A DNA stretch of 64,000 nt from Streptomyces paludis (GTDB lineage: Bacteria > Actinomycetota > Actinomycetes > Streptomycetales > Streptomycetaceae): NCBI RefSeq assembly GCF_003344965.1, contig NZ_CP031194.1, forward strand, positions 4,340,001 through 4,404,000, written 5' to 3'. The translations under genes were made by a program, and so were the position numbers. The number at the start of each line of letters is the position of its first letter. Position 1 is the stretch's first letter. Positions 53,763 through 62,037 of the stretch are shown in pieces. The notes beneath the pieces are model-generated. The model did not search any database and had not been told where the DNA came from. It worked only from the letters and a program-made list of their open reading frames with translations.

Positions 53763-54104
53763 TCAGGACTTCCGACCGTCAGCGCCGGGTATGCCGTCGT
53801 TCTCCGTTCCGCTTTCGGGTTCGTCTGTCGCTGCCGTCGCCGCTACTGCCGCTGCCGCCGCGCGCTTGATCGCCGCGTCCCGGCCCCGTACGTACCGGAT
53901 GCCGATGAGGCCGAGCCCGGCCCCGGCGAGGCAGGTCCAGATCCACGCCGTGTGCCCGTGGTCGCTGTACCACCCGTAGAAGGGGAGCTGGAGGAGGAAG
54001 AGCGCGAACCAGATGATCGTGCCCGCCGTGATGGTGCCGACGACCGGCCCCTCCAGGGGTTCGGGCGCCGGATGCCGGGGGTTTCCCGTCAGAAAGCCGC
54101 TCAT
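53763..54104 (-). CDS. DUF2530 small membrane protein
   Basis: This 113-residue protein has two membrane helices (GTITAGTIIWFALFLLQLPFYGWY and IWTCLAGAGLGLIGIRYV) and the characteristic LEGPVVGTI and WYSDHGHTAWIW blocks. The C-terminal tail is Ala-rich and charged. DUF2530 occurs throughout actinobacteria with no settled role. It is divergent from the purine permease gene. Confidence 0.88.
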   Translation of the reverse strand: MSGFLTGNPRHPAPEPLEGPVVGTITAGTIIWFALFLLQLPFYGWYSDHGHTAWIWTCLAGAGLGLIGIRYVRGRDAAIKRAAAAAVAATAATDEPESGTENDGIPGADGRKS

Positions 54105-54213
54105 GGTGGTCAGTCTATGCGGGGGCGGCGCGCGGGGGCCGGGGGTGTGGATAACTCAGAACAGGCCAAGTGGCACAAGGGTCTACGCGCGGAGATAGCG
54201 ATCTTGGTCCTCC

Positions 54214-54281
54214 GTATTCATACTGATGTATTCATACTGAAACTGTTTGCTGGCTGACTGTTTTCGTTCATCTGAACGTTC
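54214..54281. promoter_or_regulatory. Direct repeats and palindromes upstream of purine permease
   Basis: GTATTCATACTGA occurs twice (54214-54226 and 54228-54240) with a one-base spacer. GTTCA-TC-TGAAC (54266-54277) and GAACGTTC (54274-54281) overlap just downstream. The island is much AT-richer than its surroundings. It probably holds the promoter and operator of the gene at 54353, although the regulator is unknown. Confidence 0.55.
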
Positions 54282-54352
54282 AAAGTCGACTTACCCGTCT
54301 CTCCCGCCCGTCCCTCCCCCCGCTCCTTCTCGTATGACGACTGAGGTCCCCC

Positions 54353-55807
54353 ATGCCTTCCTCGGCCACCGCTCCGGTCGCTTCCGATGCCCAGCCACCG
54401 GCTCCCGGAGAGCCGTCCGGCGGGCTCGACCGCTTCTTCAAGATCTCGGAGCGCGGCTCCACGGTCGGCCGTGAGGTACGCGGTGGCTTCGCCACCTTCT
54501 TCGCGATGGCGTACATCATCGTGCTCAACCCGATCATTCTCGGGAGCGCGAAGGACATGTACGGGCACCAGCTGGACAACGGGCAGCTGGTCACCGCGAC
54601 CGTGCTGACCGCCGCGTTCTCGACGCTGCTGATGGGCGTCATCGGCAACATGCCGATCGCCCTCGCCGCCGGCCTCGGCGTCAACACGATCGTCGCCCTC
54701 CAGCTCGCTCCCCGGATGAGCTGGCCCGACGCGATGGGCATGGTCGTCCTCGCCGGGTTCGTGGTGATGCTGCTGGTCGCGACCGGGCTGCGGGAGCGCG
54801 TGATGAACGCCGTACCGCAGGGGCTGCGCAAGGGCATCGCGATCGGGATCGGCCTCTTCATCATGCTGATCGGCCTGGTCGACTCCGGCTTTGTCTCCCG
54901 TATCCCGGACGTCGCCCAGACCACCGTGCCGCTCCAGCTCGGCGGCAACGGTCATCTGCACGGCTGGCCGGTGCTGATCTTCGCGCTCGGGGTGCTGCTC
55001 ACGATCACCCTGATCATCCGCAAGGTCCGGGGCGCGATCCTGATCTCGATCGTCGCGATGACCGCGCTGGCGATGATCATCGACGCGCTCGTGAAGGTGC
55101 CGAGCTGGGGCCTGACGGCGCCGCAGTGGCCCGGCAACCCGGTCTCCACCCCCGACTTCGGGCTGTTCTGGCACTTCAGCCTCTTCGGCGGCTTCGAGAA
55201 GGTCGGTGTCCTCACCGGCATCCTCTTCGTCTTCACCCTGCTGCTGTCCTGCTTCTTCGACGCCATGGGCACGGTCCTCGGCGTCGGTGACGAGGCCAAG
55301 CTGATGGACAAGAACGGGAACCTCCCGGGGATCAACAAGGTCCTCTTCGCCGACGGCATCGCCGTCGCCGCCGGGGGCGTCGGCTCCGCCTCGGCGAACA
55401 CCTGTTACGTCGAGTCCACGGCCGGGGTCGGTGAGGGCGCCCGGACCGGGCTGGCCTCGATCGTGACCGGCACCCTCTTCGCCGCCGCGCTGTTCCTCAC
55501 CCCGCTCGCCACGATGGTCCCGTCCCAGGCGGCGACGCCCGCGCTGGTGGCGGTCGGCTTCCTGATCCTCGCCGGGTCCGTACGGGACATCGACTGGAGC
55601 GACTTCACCATCGCCGTACCGGCCTTCCTGGCCATGGTGATGATGCCGTTCACCTACTCGATCACCAACGGCATCGGCATCGGCTTCATCGCCTTCAGCG
55701 TGCTGCGCCTGGCGACCGGGCGGGGCCGCGAGGTGCCGGTGGTGATGTACATCGTGTCGGCGGTCTTCGTCTTCTACTACGCGATGCCGGCGCTGGGCCT
55801 GACGTGA
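54353..55807 (+). CDS. NCS2 family purine permease (AzgA-like)
   Basis: This 484-residue membrane protein has the AzgA/PbuG subgroup features: FFKISERGSTVGREVRGGFATFFAMAYIIVLNP at the start, MPIALAAGLGVNTIVAL and FFDAMGTVLGVGDEA. It also has SASANTCYVESTAGVGEGARTGLASIVTG, the substrate-site region. These carriers import guanine, hypoxanthine or adenine with protons. ATG 54353 follows a pyrimidine-rich leader without a clear ribosome-binding site. Confidence 0.94.
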   Translation: MPSSATAPVASDAQPPAPGEPSGGLDRFFKISERGSTVGREVRGGFATFFAMAYIIVLNPIILGSAKDMYGHQLDNGQLVTATVLTAAFSTLLMGVIGNMPIALAAGLGVNTIVALQLAPRMSWPDAMGMVVLAGFVVMLLVATGLRERVMNAVPQGLRKGIAIGIGLFIMLIGLVDSGFVSRIPDVAQTTVPLQLGGNGHLHGWPVLIFALGVLLTITLIIRKVRGAILISIVAMTALAMIIDALVKVPSWGLTAPQWPGNPVSTPDFGLFWHFSLFGGFEKVGVLTGILFVFTLLLSCFFDAMGTVLGVGDEAKLMDKNGNLPGINKVLFADGIAVAAGGVGSASANTCYVESTAGVGEGARTGLASIVTGTLFAAALFLTPLATMVPSQAATPALVAVGFLILAGSVRDIDWSDFTIAVPAFLAMVMMPFTYSITNGIGIGFIAFSVLRLATGRGREVPVVMYIVSAVFVFYYAMPALGLT

Positions 55808-55838
55808 GCCACGGGGGCGTCTACGTCACCGTCTCCGG

Positions 55839-56021
55839 CTACGTCACCCCGTAGAACTTCTCCGTCTCGTCGACGGCCGTCTTGAAGCGTTCGTCGAAGT
55901 CGTTGCGCATGAGCGTCTGGGCCACATAGTCCTGGACGCTCATTCCGCGTTTCGCGGCATGCTGCCGGAGCCGGTCGAGCAGCTCACCGTCTATCCGCAG
56001 GCTGAGCACTGTCGATCCCAT
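55839..56021 (-). CDS. Orphan ribbon-helix-helix protein
   Basis: This 60-residue protein starts VLSLRIDGELLDRLRQHAAKRGMSVQDYVAQTLM, the beta-strand and two-helix pattern of CopG/Arc DNA-binding domains found in many antitoxins. The acidic C-terminal tail (DFDERFKTAVDETEKFYG) could wrap a toxin, but no toxin gene is adjacent. It may be an orphan antitoxin or stand-alone regulator. It is convergent with the purine permease. Confidence 0.75.
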   Translation of the reverse strand: MGSTVLSLRIDGELLDRLRQHAAKRGMSVQDYVAQTLMRNDFDERFKTAVDETEKFYGVT

Positions 56022-56175
56022 GGGGAACAGGTTCGGCTGCCGATGCGGCCCTTCGTGTCACTTTCCGCTCCATTCTCACTCGTACGAGTGATGGGCGAGT
56101 GATGGGCGAGTGATGAACCGGCGGTGCCCCGGCATGCGCGCCCCGGTGCGCCTGTGCGCCCGTAACGCCGCCGTC

Positions 56176-56215
56176 ATACCGGTGGTATTTAGCATGGGTA
56201 ATGAGTTAAACTAAC
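56176..56215. promoter_or_regulatory. Operator palindromes and near-leaderless start of marR
   Basis: ATACC-GGT-GGTAT (56176-56188) is a perfect palindrome. GTTA-AAC-TAAC (56205-56215) is another, ending four bases before the MarR ATG. A TAAACT -10-like hexamer at 56207-56212 puts transcription start at or near the ATG, and no ribosome-binding site is present. Self-repression by MarR is inferred. Confidence 0.5.
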
Positions 56216-56219
56216 GAAC

Positions 56220-56666
56220 ATGCCTGACCTGTACCACGGTGACGAGAATGAGAACGACGCCGCCGTGAACGCTCTCCGCTCCGCCGTCATGCGGCTGGGC
56301 CGGCGCCTGAAGCACCAACGTGTCGACGAGTCGCTGAGCCCCACCGAGATGTCGGTGCTGGGCACCCTCGCCCGCTGTGGCTCCGCCACCCCGGGGGAGC
56401 TGGCCCGCAAGGAGCATGTGCAGCCGCCGTCGATGACCCGCATCGTGGCGCTGCTCGAAGCGAAGGGTCTCGTCAGGCTGGAGCCGCACCCCGACGACCG
56501 TCGGCAGAAGGTGGTCAGCCAGACCGAACAGGCCGAGGCGATGCTCGAAGAGAGCCGCCGCAAGCGCAACGTCTGGCTGGCGTCCCTCGCTGAGGGCCTG
56601 GACGAGGACGAGTGGGCGAAGCTGCGCGCTGCCGCCCCCGTGCTGGAGAAGCTCGCCCACCTGTAA
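56220..56666 (+). CDS. MarR family regulator
   Basis: This 148-residue winged-helix regulator has LRSAVMRLGRRLKHQRVDESLSPTEMSVLGTLARCGSATPGELARKEHV, then MTRIVALLEAKGLVRLEPHPDDRRQKVV with the DDRR wing. The ATG 56220 lacks a ribosome-binding site and looks leaderless. The following MFS gene starts 29 bp downstream, so it probably controls that exporter in response to a ligand. Confidence 0.93.
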   Translation: MPDLYHGDENENDAAVNALRSAVMRLGRRLKHQRVDESLSPTEMSVLGTLARCGSATPGELARKEHVQPPSMTRIVALLEAKGLVRLEPHPDDRRQKVVSQTEQAEAMLEESRRKRNVWLASLAEGLDEDEWAKLRAAAPVLEKLAHL

Positions 56667-56695
56667 TCCGCGCGCCATGAGGAGGCGAACCCCCA

Positions 56696-58225
56696 TTGAG
56701 TACGGGATCCGGAGCAGACTCCGCCCCCGCACCGAAATCCACCCACGACAGCACGACGCACGACAGCACAACGCAGGACAGCGCCACCCAAGACGGCTGC
56801 ACTCAAGACGGCGCCACCCACGACAGCTCCACCCGCGACGGCTCCACGCCCGACAGCTCCGCGCCCGACGGCTCCACGCAGGAGGGTGACTGTGAAGCCG
56901 CCGCCGGCCGCAAGACCGCCGGCGCGGGAAACGGCGGAACCTTCTCGTCGCTGAAGATCCGCAACTACCGCTTGTTCGCGACGGGTGCCGTCGTCTCCAA
57001 CATCGGTACCTGGATGTCCCGCATCACCCAGGACTGGCTTGTCCTGAGCCTCACCGGCTCCTCGGCGGCCGTAGGTATCACCACGGCCCTCCAGTTCCTG
57101 CCGATGCTGCTCTTCGGCCTGTACGGCGGCGTCATCGCCGACCGCTACCCCAAGCGGCAGCTGCTGATCTGCACCCAGGCCGCGATGGCCCTGTGCGGGC
57201 TCGCCATGGCCGTGCTGACCCTTTCGGGGCAGGTCCAGGTCTGGCACGTCTATCTGATCGCCTTCATGGTCGGCATGGTCACGGTCGTCGACAACCCGAC
57301 CCGGCAGTCCTTCGTATCCGAAATGGTCGGACCCGATCAGCTCCGTAACGCGGTCAGTCTCAACTCGGCCAACTTCCAGTCCGCCCGGCTGATCGGCCCG
57401 GCGGTGGCCGGTGTGCTCATCACCACGGTCGGCAGCGGCTGGGCCTTCATGATGAACGGCCTGTCCTTCATCGCGCCCCTCCTCGGGCTCCTGCTGATGC
57501 GCTCGCACGAGCTCCAGAGATCCGTCCCCGTACCGCGCGGAAAGGGCCAGCTCAGAGAGGGGCTGCGCTATGTGCGCGGCCGTCCCGAGCTGATCTGGCC
57601 GATCGTCCTCGTCGGATTCGTCGGCACCTTCGGCTTCAACTTCCCGATCTGGCTGACGGCCTTCGCGCACGAGATCTTCCACGGTGGCGCCGGGATGTAC
57701 GCCGTCTTCAACATCCTCATGGCGGCGGGCTCCCTCGCGGGCGCCCTGCTCTCCGCCCGCCGCCGCTCCAGCCGTACGGGAATGCTCCTCCTGGCGGCGG
57801 TCGGCTTCGGTCTGCTGGAGATGCTGGCGGCGGTCTCGCCGTCCGTCTGGTTCTTCTCGCTGCTGCTCGTGCCCATCGGCATGATCGGCCTGACGGTCAA
57901 CGTCAGCGCCAATACGAGCGTCCAGATGGCGTCCGAACCGGAGATGCGCGGCCGGGTGATGAGCCTCTACATGATGGTCTTCGTCGGCGGTACCCCCATA
58001 GGCGCCCCGCTCCTCGGCTGGGTCACCGACACCTACGGCGTCCGCGTCGGCTTCGCCACGGGCGGCGTGGTCTCACTCCTCGCGGCGGCGGCGATCGGCG
58101 TGATCCTGACGCGGGTCGCGGGCGTACGACTGAAGGTGGGCCTGCGCGGCGGACGCCCGCACATGGCGTTCGTACCGACGGAAGCACAGCGGAGACGGGA
58201 ACGGGAGCTGGCGCCGGCGGCGTGA
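56696..58225 (+). CDS. MFS exporter (DHA3-like) with repeat N-terminus
   Basis: This 509-residue exporter starts at TTG 56696, with AGGAGG 13 bases upstream. Residues 15-64 are ten consecutive five-residue repeats of pattern x-T-x-D-S/G, a hydrophilic tail. The membrane part begins FSSLKIRNYRLFATGAVVSNIGTWMSRITQDW, the mark of the EntS/DHA3 exporter group, with NPTRQSFVSEMVGPDQLRNAVSLNSANFQ in the first half. About 12 helices are present. The substrate is unknown. It is the second gene of the MarR operon. Confidence 0.9.
   Translation: MSTGSGADSAPAPKSTHDSTTHDSTTQDSATQDGCTQDGATHDSSTRDGSTPDSSAPDGSTQEGDCEAAAGRKTAGAGNGGTFSSLKIRNYRLFATGAVVSNIGTWMSRITQDWLVLSLTGSSAAVGITTALQFLPMLLFGLYGGVIADRYPKRQLLICTQAAMALCGLAMAVLTLSGQVQVWHVYLIAFMVGMVTVVDNPTRQSFVSEMVGPDQLRNAVSLNSANFQSARLIGPAVAGVLITTVGSGWAFMMNGLSFIAPLLGLLLMRSHELQRSVPVPRGKGQLREGLRYVRGRPELIWPIVLVGFVGTFGFNFPIWLTAFAHEIFHGGAGMYAVFNILMAAGSLAGALLSARRRSSRTGMLLLAAVGFGLLEMLAAVSPSVWFFSLLLVPIGMIGLTVNVSANTSVQMASEPEMRGRVMSLYMMVFVGGTPIGAPLLGWVTDTYGVRVGFATGGVVSLLAAAAIGVILTRVAGVRLKVGLRGGRPHMAFVPTEAQRRRERELAPAA
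56738..56887 (+). repeat. 15-bp tandem repeats encoding a pentapeptide array
   Basis: Ten 15-base units encode the x-T-x-D-S/G array at the N terminus of the MFS exporter. Units differ at third and some first positions, so they are old enough to have drifted but keep period and frame. Confidence 0.8.
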
Positions 58226-58235
58226 GCGAGGTGCG

Positions 58236-58273
58236 GCCCCCGACCGGAAACTTCCGGCTTTCCGGTCGGGGCC
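58236..58273. terminator. Terminator between MFS and Uma2 genes
   Basis: A 13-bp perfect stem pairs CCCCGACCGGAAA (58238-58250) with TTTCCGGTCGGGG (58259-58271), loop eight bases. It lies between convergent genes. Confidence 0.75.
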
Positions 58274-58290
58274 TCGTCAGGCCGGGACGG

Positions 58291-58887
58291 TCAGTCGCGG
58301 GGGAACTTGTCGGTCTTCAAGACCAGGTCCACGATGGTCTTGGTGAGGTCTACATCCGTGCCGAAGTCGACAGGGTACTCGTTGGCGTATCCACCGGCCT
58401 TCGGGTCTGTGTGCACACGGCACCTGCCCGTATACGGATCGACGATGAGATAGACCGGAATCCTGGCCGCCGCGTAGGTTGCTTTCTTCGGGCCGTAGTC
58501 ATTGGCGGCGGTGCTCCTTGAGATCACCTCGGCGATGAAATCCACGTCGCCGACACTCCACCGGCCGTTCGCATCCCTTCTGGAGTCGGCGGCCAGTTTG
58601 ACGACATCGGGGCAGAACCCGTTCAGATGCCCGGGGAAATCGAAGCGCATGTCCGATTTCACCTTCACGTCCATGCCGAACCTGTCTTCCAGGGCTCGGA
58701 CGATACGGCGGGTGATTTCCCAGTGGGTGTCCCGTTGTGGCGACATGAAGATGTTCCCCTCGACAATCTCGACCTTGATTCCCTCGGGGACGGGCATCTC
58801 TTCGAGCGCTTTGAACAGCTTGTCCAGAGTCAGCCCGCTGTCGCTCTCCTCGGCCATGGCGATCCTGTCGATCTCGACGACGGTCAT
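58291..58887 (-). CDS. Uma2 family (PD-(D/E)xK) nuclease-like protein
   Basis: This 198-residue protein starts at ATG 58887 behind AGGAG. The Uma2 pattern is present: VEIVEGNIFMSPQRDTHWEITRRIVRALEDRF, then FCPDVVKLAAD, with the Asp of the active site, and VDFIAEVISRSTAANDYGPKKATYAAARIPVYLIVDP carrying the E-x-x-S and K positions. Uma2 proteins expanded in streptomycetes and cyanobacteria; nuclease activity is predicted, the role unknown. No neighbour suggests a defence locus. Confidence 0.9.
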   Translation of the reverse strand: MTVVEIDRIAMAEESDSGLTLDKLFKALEEMPVPEGIKVEIVEGNIFMSPQRDTHWEITRRIVRALEDRFGMDVKVKSDMRFDFPGHLNGFCPDVVKLAADSRRDANGRWSVGDVDFIAEVISRSTAANDYGPKKATYAAARIPVYLIVDPYTGRCRVHTDPKAGGYANEYPVDFGTDVDLTKTIVDLVLKTDKFPRD

Positions 58888-59019
58888 CTTGGCGCTCCTC
58901 CCCGCCACCGTACGGACTACAGCAGCCGCGCAGTACAACGATAAGCACGGCAAACGGGTTACGCCCCGAACGACAGCCCGGGTGGTAGGGCTGTCAGCCC
59001 CGGCGGTTAACCTCGACCT

Positions 59020-59106
59020 GTGGACCCCAAAACCCGGAACCGCATCATGGCGGGCGTGCTTGTGCTGATGTTCGCGATCATCGCCGTGGCGGCCGCGGTC
59101 GGCTAG
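59020..59106 (+). CDS. 28-residue membrane peptide
   Basis: GTG 59020 opens a 28-codon frame, MDPKTRNRIMAGVLVLMFAIIAVAAAVG, with a short basic N terminus and one hydrophobic helix. It resembles very small conserved membrane peptides I recall from other actinobacteria. A strong hairpin follows, as expected for a real transcription unit. There is no clear Shine-Dalgarno sequence before the GTG. Confidence 0.6.
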   Translation: MDPKTRNRIMAGVLVLMFAIIAVAAAVG

Positions 59107-59116
59107 CGGACGGAAC

Positions 59117-59157
59117 GGCGCGCCGCCGCCTGCCGACAGCGGCGGCGGCGGCGCGCC
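59117..59157. terminator. Strong bidirectional terminator
   Basis: A perfect 14-bp GC stem pairs 59117-59130 with 59144-59157. It lies between the small membrane peptide and the convergent aldo/keto reductase. Confidence 0.75.
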
Positions 59158-59188
59158 GAGCGTGCCCGCGTGCGCGCGTGTGCTCGTC

Positions 59189-60184
59189 CTACCAGGCGAA
59201 CGCCTCCGGCGACGGTCCCGGGCCCGGGAAGATCTCGTCCAGCGCGGACAGGACCTCCTCCGACAGCTCCAGCTCGACCGCCCGCAGGGCCGACTCCAGC
59301 TGCTCCGCCGTGCGCGGGCCGACGATCGGGCCCGTCACCCCGGGCCGGGTCAGCAGCCAGGCGAGGGCGGCCTCGCCCGGGTCGATGCCGTGCTTGTCGA
59401 GCAGGTCCTCGTACGACTGGATCTGCGCCCGGACCGCCGTATTGGCGAGCCCGCTCTCGGAGCGGCCCTGGCCGGTACGGGCCGCGCCGCCCTCGCGCTC
59501 CTTGCGGATCGCGCCGCCCAGCAGCCCACCGCCCAGCGGCGACCAGGGGATGACACCGAGGCCGTACTCCTGCGCGGCCGGGATTACCTCCATCTCGGCG
59601 CGGCGCTCGACGAGGTTGTAGAGGCACTGCTCGCTGACCAGGCCGTACGAGCCGAGGCGGCGGGCGGTCTCGTTGGTCTGGGCGATCTTCCAGCCGGGGA
59701 AGTTGGAGGAGCCCGCGTAGAGGATCTTGCCCTGCTGGATCAGGGTGTCGATGGCCTGCCAGATCTCCTCGACCGGGGTGGCGCGGTCGATGTGGTGGAA
59801 CTGGTAGAGGTCGATGTAGTCGGTCTGGAGCCGCTTGAGGCTGGCGTCCACCGCGCGGCGGATGTTCAGCGCCGAGAGCTTGTCGTGGTTGGGCCAGGGA
59901 TCGCCGTCGCCGGCCATGTCACCGTAGACCTTGGTGGCGAGGACGACCTTGTCGCGGCGGTCGCCGCCCTTGGCGAACCAGGTGCCGAGGATTTCCTCCG
60001 TACGGCCCTTGTTTTCGCCCCAGCCGTAGACGTTCGCGGTGTCGAAGAAATTGATGCCCGCGTCGAGAGCGGCGTCCATGATCGTGTGGCTGTCGGCCTC
60101 AGTGGTGAGGGGGCCGAAGTTCATCGTCCCGAGGACGAGTCGGCTGACCTTGAGTCCGGTGCGTCCGAGCTGCGTGTACTTCAT
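59189..60184 (-). CDS. Aldo/keto reductase
   Basis: This 331-residue NADPH-dependent TIM-barrel enzyme starts at ATG 60184. It has LGRTGLKVSRLVLGTMNFG, the catalytic-Asp and Tyr block DAALDAGINFFDTANVYGWGENKGRTEEILG, the Lys in VVLATKV, and YQFHHIDRATPVEEIWQAID with the catalytic His position. The cofactor end GVTGPIVGPRTAEQLESAL is typical of AKR11-14-like proteins. It reduces aldehydes or ketones; the substrate is not evident. Same strand as the prolyl aminopeptidase with a 64-bp gap. Confidence 0.92.
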   Translation of the reverse strand: MKYTQLGRTGLKVSRLVLGTMNFGPLTTEADSHTIMDAALDAGINFFDTANVYGWGENKGRTEEILGTWFAKGGDRRDKVVLATKVYGDMAGDGDPWPNHDKLSALNIRRAVDASLKRLQTDYIDLYQFHHIDRATPVEEIWQAIDTLIQQGKILYAGSSNFPGWKIAQTNETARRLGSYGLVSEQCLYNLVERRAEMEVIPAAQEYGLGVIPWSPLGGGLLGGAIRKEREGGAARTGQGRSESGLANTAVRAQIQSYEDLLDKHGIDPGEAALAWLLTRPGVTGPIVGPRTAEQLESALRAVELELSEEVLSALDEIFPGPGPSPEAFAW

Positions 60185-60248
60185 GGGTCCACAGCCAACT
60201 CGTTGGAGCGTACTCAAGGCAAGAGCGGGTGGGCCTTGTGGCGGGTTG

Positions 60249-61364
60249 TCATGCTTGGGGGCGGGCGGGGTCGGGCAGGTCCGCATACGTGTGCGCGTCG
60301 GTATGCGCGTACGTGTCGAGCGCGGCGCGGATCTCGCGTCGTACCGTACGGCTGCCCTTGTGGCCCGCGTCCTGAACGACGATCAGGCGCGCGTCGGGCC
60401 AGGCGCGCGCCAGTTCCCAGGCGGTGCCGAGCGGGCCGCCGAGGTCGTGACGGCCGTGGATGAGCACACCGGGGATGCCCGCCAGCCGTCCCGCGTCGCG
60501 CAGCAGGGCGCCTTCTTCCAGCCAGGCGCCCTGGGAGAAGTAGTGGGCGCAGATACGGACCAGGGCCCGCTGGGCGGCCGGGGGACGGTCGGCGTAGGTG
60601 GTGGGTGAGCCGTTCGGCTCCTGGGACAGGACGGCGTCCTCCCAGGTCACCCAGTCGGTCGTGGCCCGCGCGCGGACGTCGGGGTCCGGGCTCTCGACGA
60701 GCCGGGCGTACGCGCGCAGGGTCTCCTGGACCACGGCGGTACGGTCGGCGGCCGGCCCCGACCAGCCGGTCCTGGGGTCGTCCGCCGGAAGGCCGGCGCC
60801 GGTACGGAACCGGTGCCACTCGGCGGGGAAGACCGCCCCCGCGCCTCCGTACAGCCACTCGATCTCGGAGCGGCGGGTGGTGGTGACGGAGGAGATGACG
60901 ATCTCGGAGACGCGCTCGGGGTGCCGTTCGGCGTAGGCGAGGAGGAGGGTGGAACCCCAGGAACCGCCGTACAGGAGCCAGCGGTCGACCCCGAGGTGCT
61001 CGCGCAGCCGCTCCATGTCGGCGATGAGGTGGTCGGTGGTGTTGTGGCGCATGTCGGCCTGGTGCGGCTGGTGCCATTGATTCTGTGGGCCGTACGCGGG
61101 ATCGCCCGCGTGCGGGGTGCTGCGGCCGCAGTTGCGCTGGTCGAAGAGGACGGTGCGGTAGCGGTAGGGGTCGAAGTAGCGCCGGGCGTACGGGGTGCAG
61201 CCCGACCCGGGACCGCCGTGGACGACGAGCGCGGGTTTGCCGTGCGGGTTGCCGCAGACCTCCCAGTGGACGAGGTTGCCGTCGCCGACGTCGAGGAGAC
61301 CTTGGTCGTGGGGGTCGAGGGGCGGGTAGAGGGGGTCGGGGTCGTCGGGGTCAGCTGTGGTCAT
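60249..61364 (-). CDS. pip: Prolyl aminopeptidase (S33 family)
   Basis: This 371-residue alpha/beta hydrolase releases N-terminal proline from peptides. The oxyanion block HGGPGSG, FDQRNCGRSTPHA and the nucleophile elbow GGSWGS (Ser135) are family hallmarks. The acid Asp is in IHGRHDLGGPL and the His in DAGHKGS. It is longer than usual (about 310-320 residues) because of an insertion near residues 87-106 and a C-terminal tail. It is divergent from a MarR gene, with a shared 85-bp region that contains a palindrome. Confidence 0.93.
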   Translation of the reverse strand: MTTADPDDPDPLYPPLDPHDQGLLDVGDGNLVHWEVCGNPHGKPALVVHGGPGSGCTPYARRYFDPYRYRTVLFDQRNCGRSTPHAGDPAYGPQNQWHQPHQADMRHNTTDHLIADMERLREHLGVDRWLLYGGSWGSTLLLAYAERHPERVSEIVISSVTTTRRSEIEWLYGGAGAVFPAEWHRFRTGAGLPADDPRTGWSGPAADRTAVVQETLRAYARLVESPDPDVRARATTDWVTWEDAVLSQEPNGSPTTYADRPPAAQRALVRICAHYFSQGAWLEEGALLRDAGRLAGIPGVLIHGRHDLGGPLGTAWELARAWPDARLIVVQDAGHKGSRTVRREIRAALDTYAHTDAHTYADLPDPARPQA

Positions 61365-61425
61365 GGCGGGGGACCTCTGTGGGATGTGGTGGTGGATTGG
61401 GGGAGAGGGTTCGACCCTACAGATA

Positions 61426-61439
61426 TAACAGCGCTGTTA
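61426..61439. promoter_or_regulatory. Perfect palindrome between pip and marR
   Basis: TAACAGCGCTGTTA is a perfect 14-bp palindrome, 10 bases before the MarR ATG at 61450 and within the shared promoter region of pip. It is a likely MarR operator. Confidence 0.65.
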
Positions 61440-61449
61440 GGTTGGCTCT

Positions 61450-62037
61450 ATGGCATCCGACTCCCCAGAGCTGGCGAAAACGGCGGCGAAGCCGCCGGTT
61501 GTGGAACCGGGCGGGCCGGGCCCCGAACTGCTCGGGACCCGGCTGCGCCTTCTCCTGGACCGGCTGGAAGCCGGTGTCGCGGCTGTCTATACGGACCTGG
61601 GGATGGAGGGCTTCCGTCCGCGCTACACCCCGGTCGCGCGGACACTGGCCGTGGCGGGGGGCCCGCGCTCCATCCGCGAACTGGCGGCGGCGACGGGGGT
61701 GACGCACTCGGCCGCGAGCCAGACGGTCGCCCAGATGGCCAAGGACGGCCTGGTGACCCTGACCCCGGGCGAGGACGCGCGCCGACGCCTGGTCGAACTC
61801 ACACCCAAGGCCGAGGCGCTGCTCCCGGCACTGAACGCCGAATGGGCCGCGACCACAGCGGCGGCCACGGCCCTGGAGGCGGAACTCCCCTACCCCTTGA
61901 GCCGCCTCATCAGCGAAACCCTGGAAGCCCTGGACCGCCACCCAATGCGCAACCGCATCGCATCCCAGGCGCAGACCGGCTCGCTGAATGGCGGGGCGGG
62001 TGGGGGAGTTGGGGGAGATGGGCCGGGTGCGGGTTAG
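61450..62037 (+). CDS. MarR family regulator
   Basis: This 195-residue protein has a longer N-terminal arm than most MarR proteins. RYTPVARTLAVAGGPRSIRELAAATGVTHSAASQTVAQMAKDGLVTLTPGEDARRRLVELTPKAEALLP is the winged-helix region with the wing ending ARRRLV. The C terminus is Gly-rich (GGAGGGVGGDGPGAG), encoded at the edge of the inverted-repeat block. It is divergent from pip and probably controls it and itself. Confidence 0.9.
   Translation: MASDSPELAKTAAKPPVVEPGGPGPELLGTRLRLLLDRLEAGVAAVYTDLGMEGFRPRYTPVARTLAVAGGPRSIRELAAATGVTHSAASQTVAQMAKDGLVTLTPGEDARRRLVELTPKAEALLPALNAEWAATTAAATALEAELPYPLSRLISETLEALDRHPMRNRIASQAQTGSLNGGAGGGVGGDGPGAG

Noticed and set aside
54266..54277. SOS-like box GTTCATCTGAAC upstream of the purine permease
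   Set aside because: The arms are in the opposite order (GTTC outward) to a LexA site; treated as an operator of unknown regulator.
55839..56021. RHH protein as the antitoxin of the ParE/RelE-like protein at 18135
   Set aside because: They are 37 kb apart, with no evidence of pairing.
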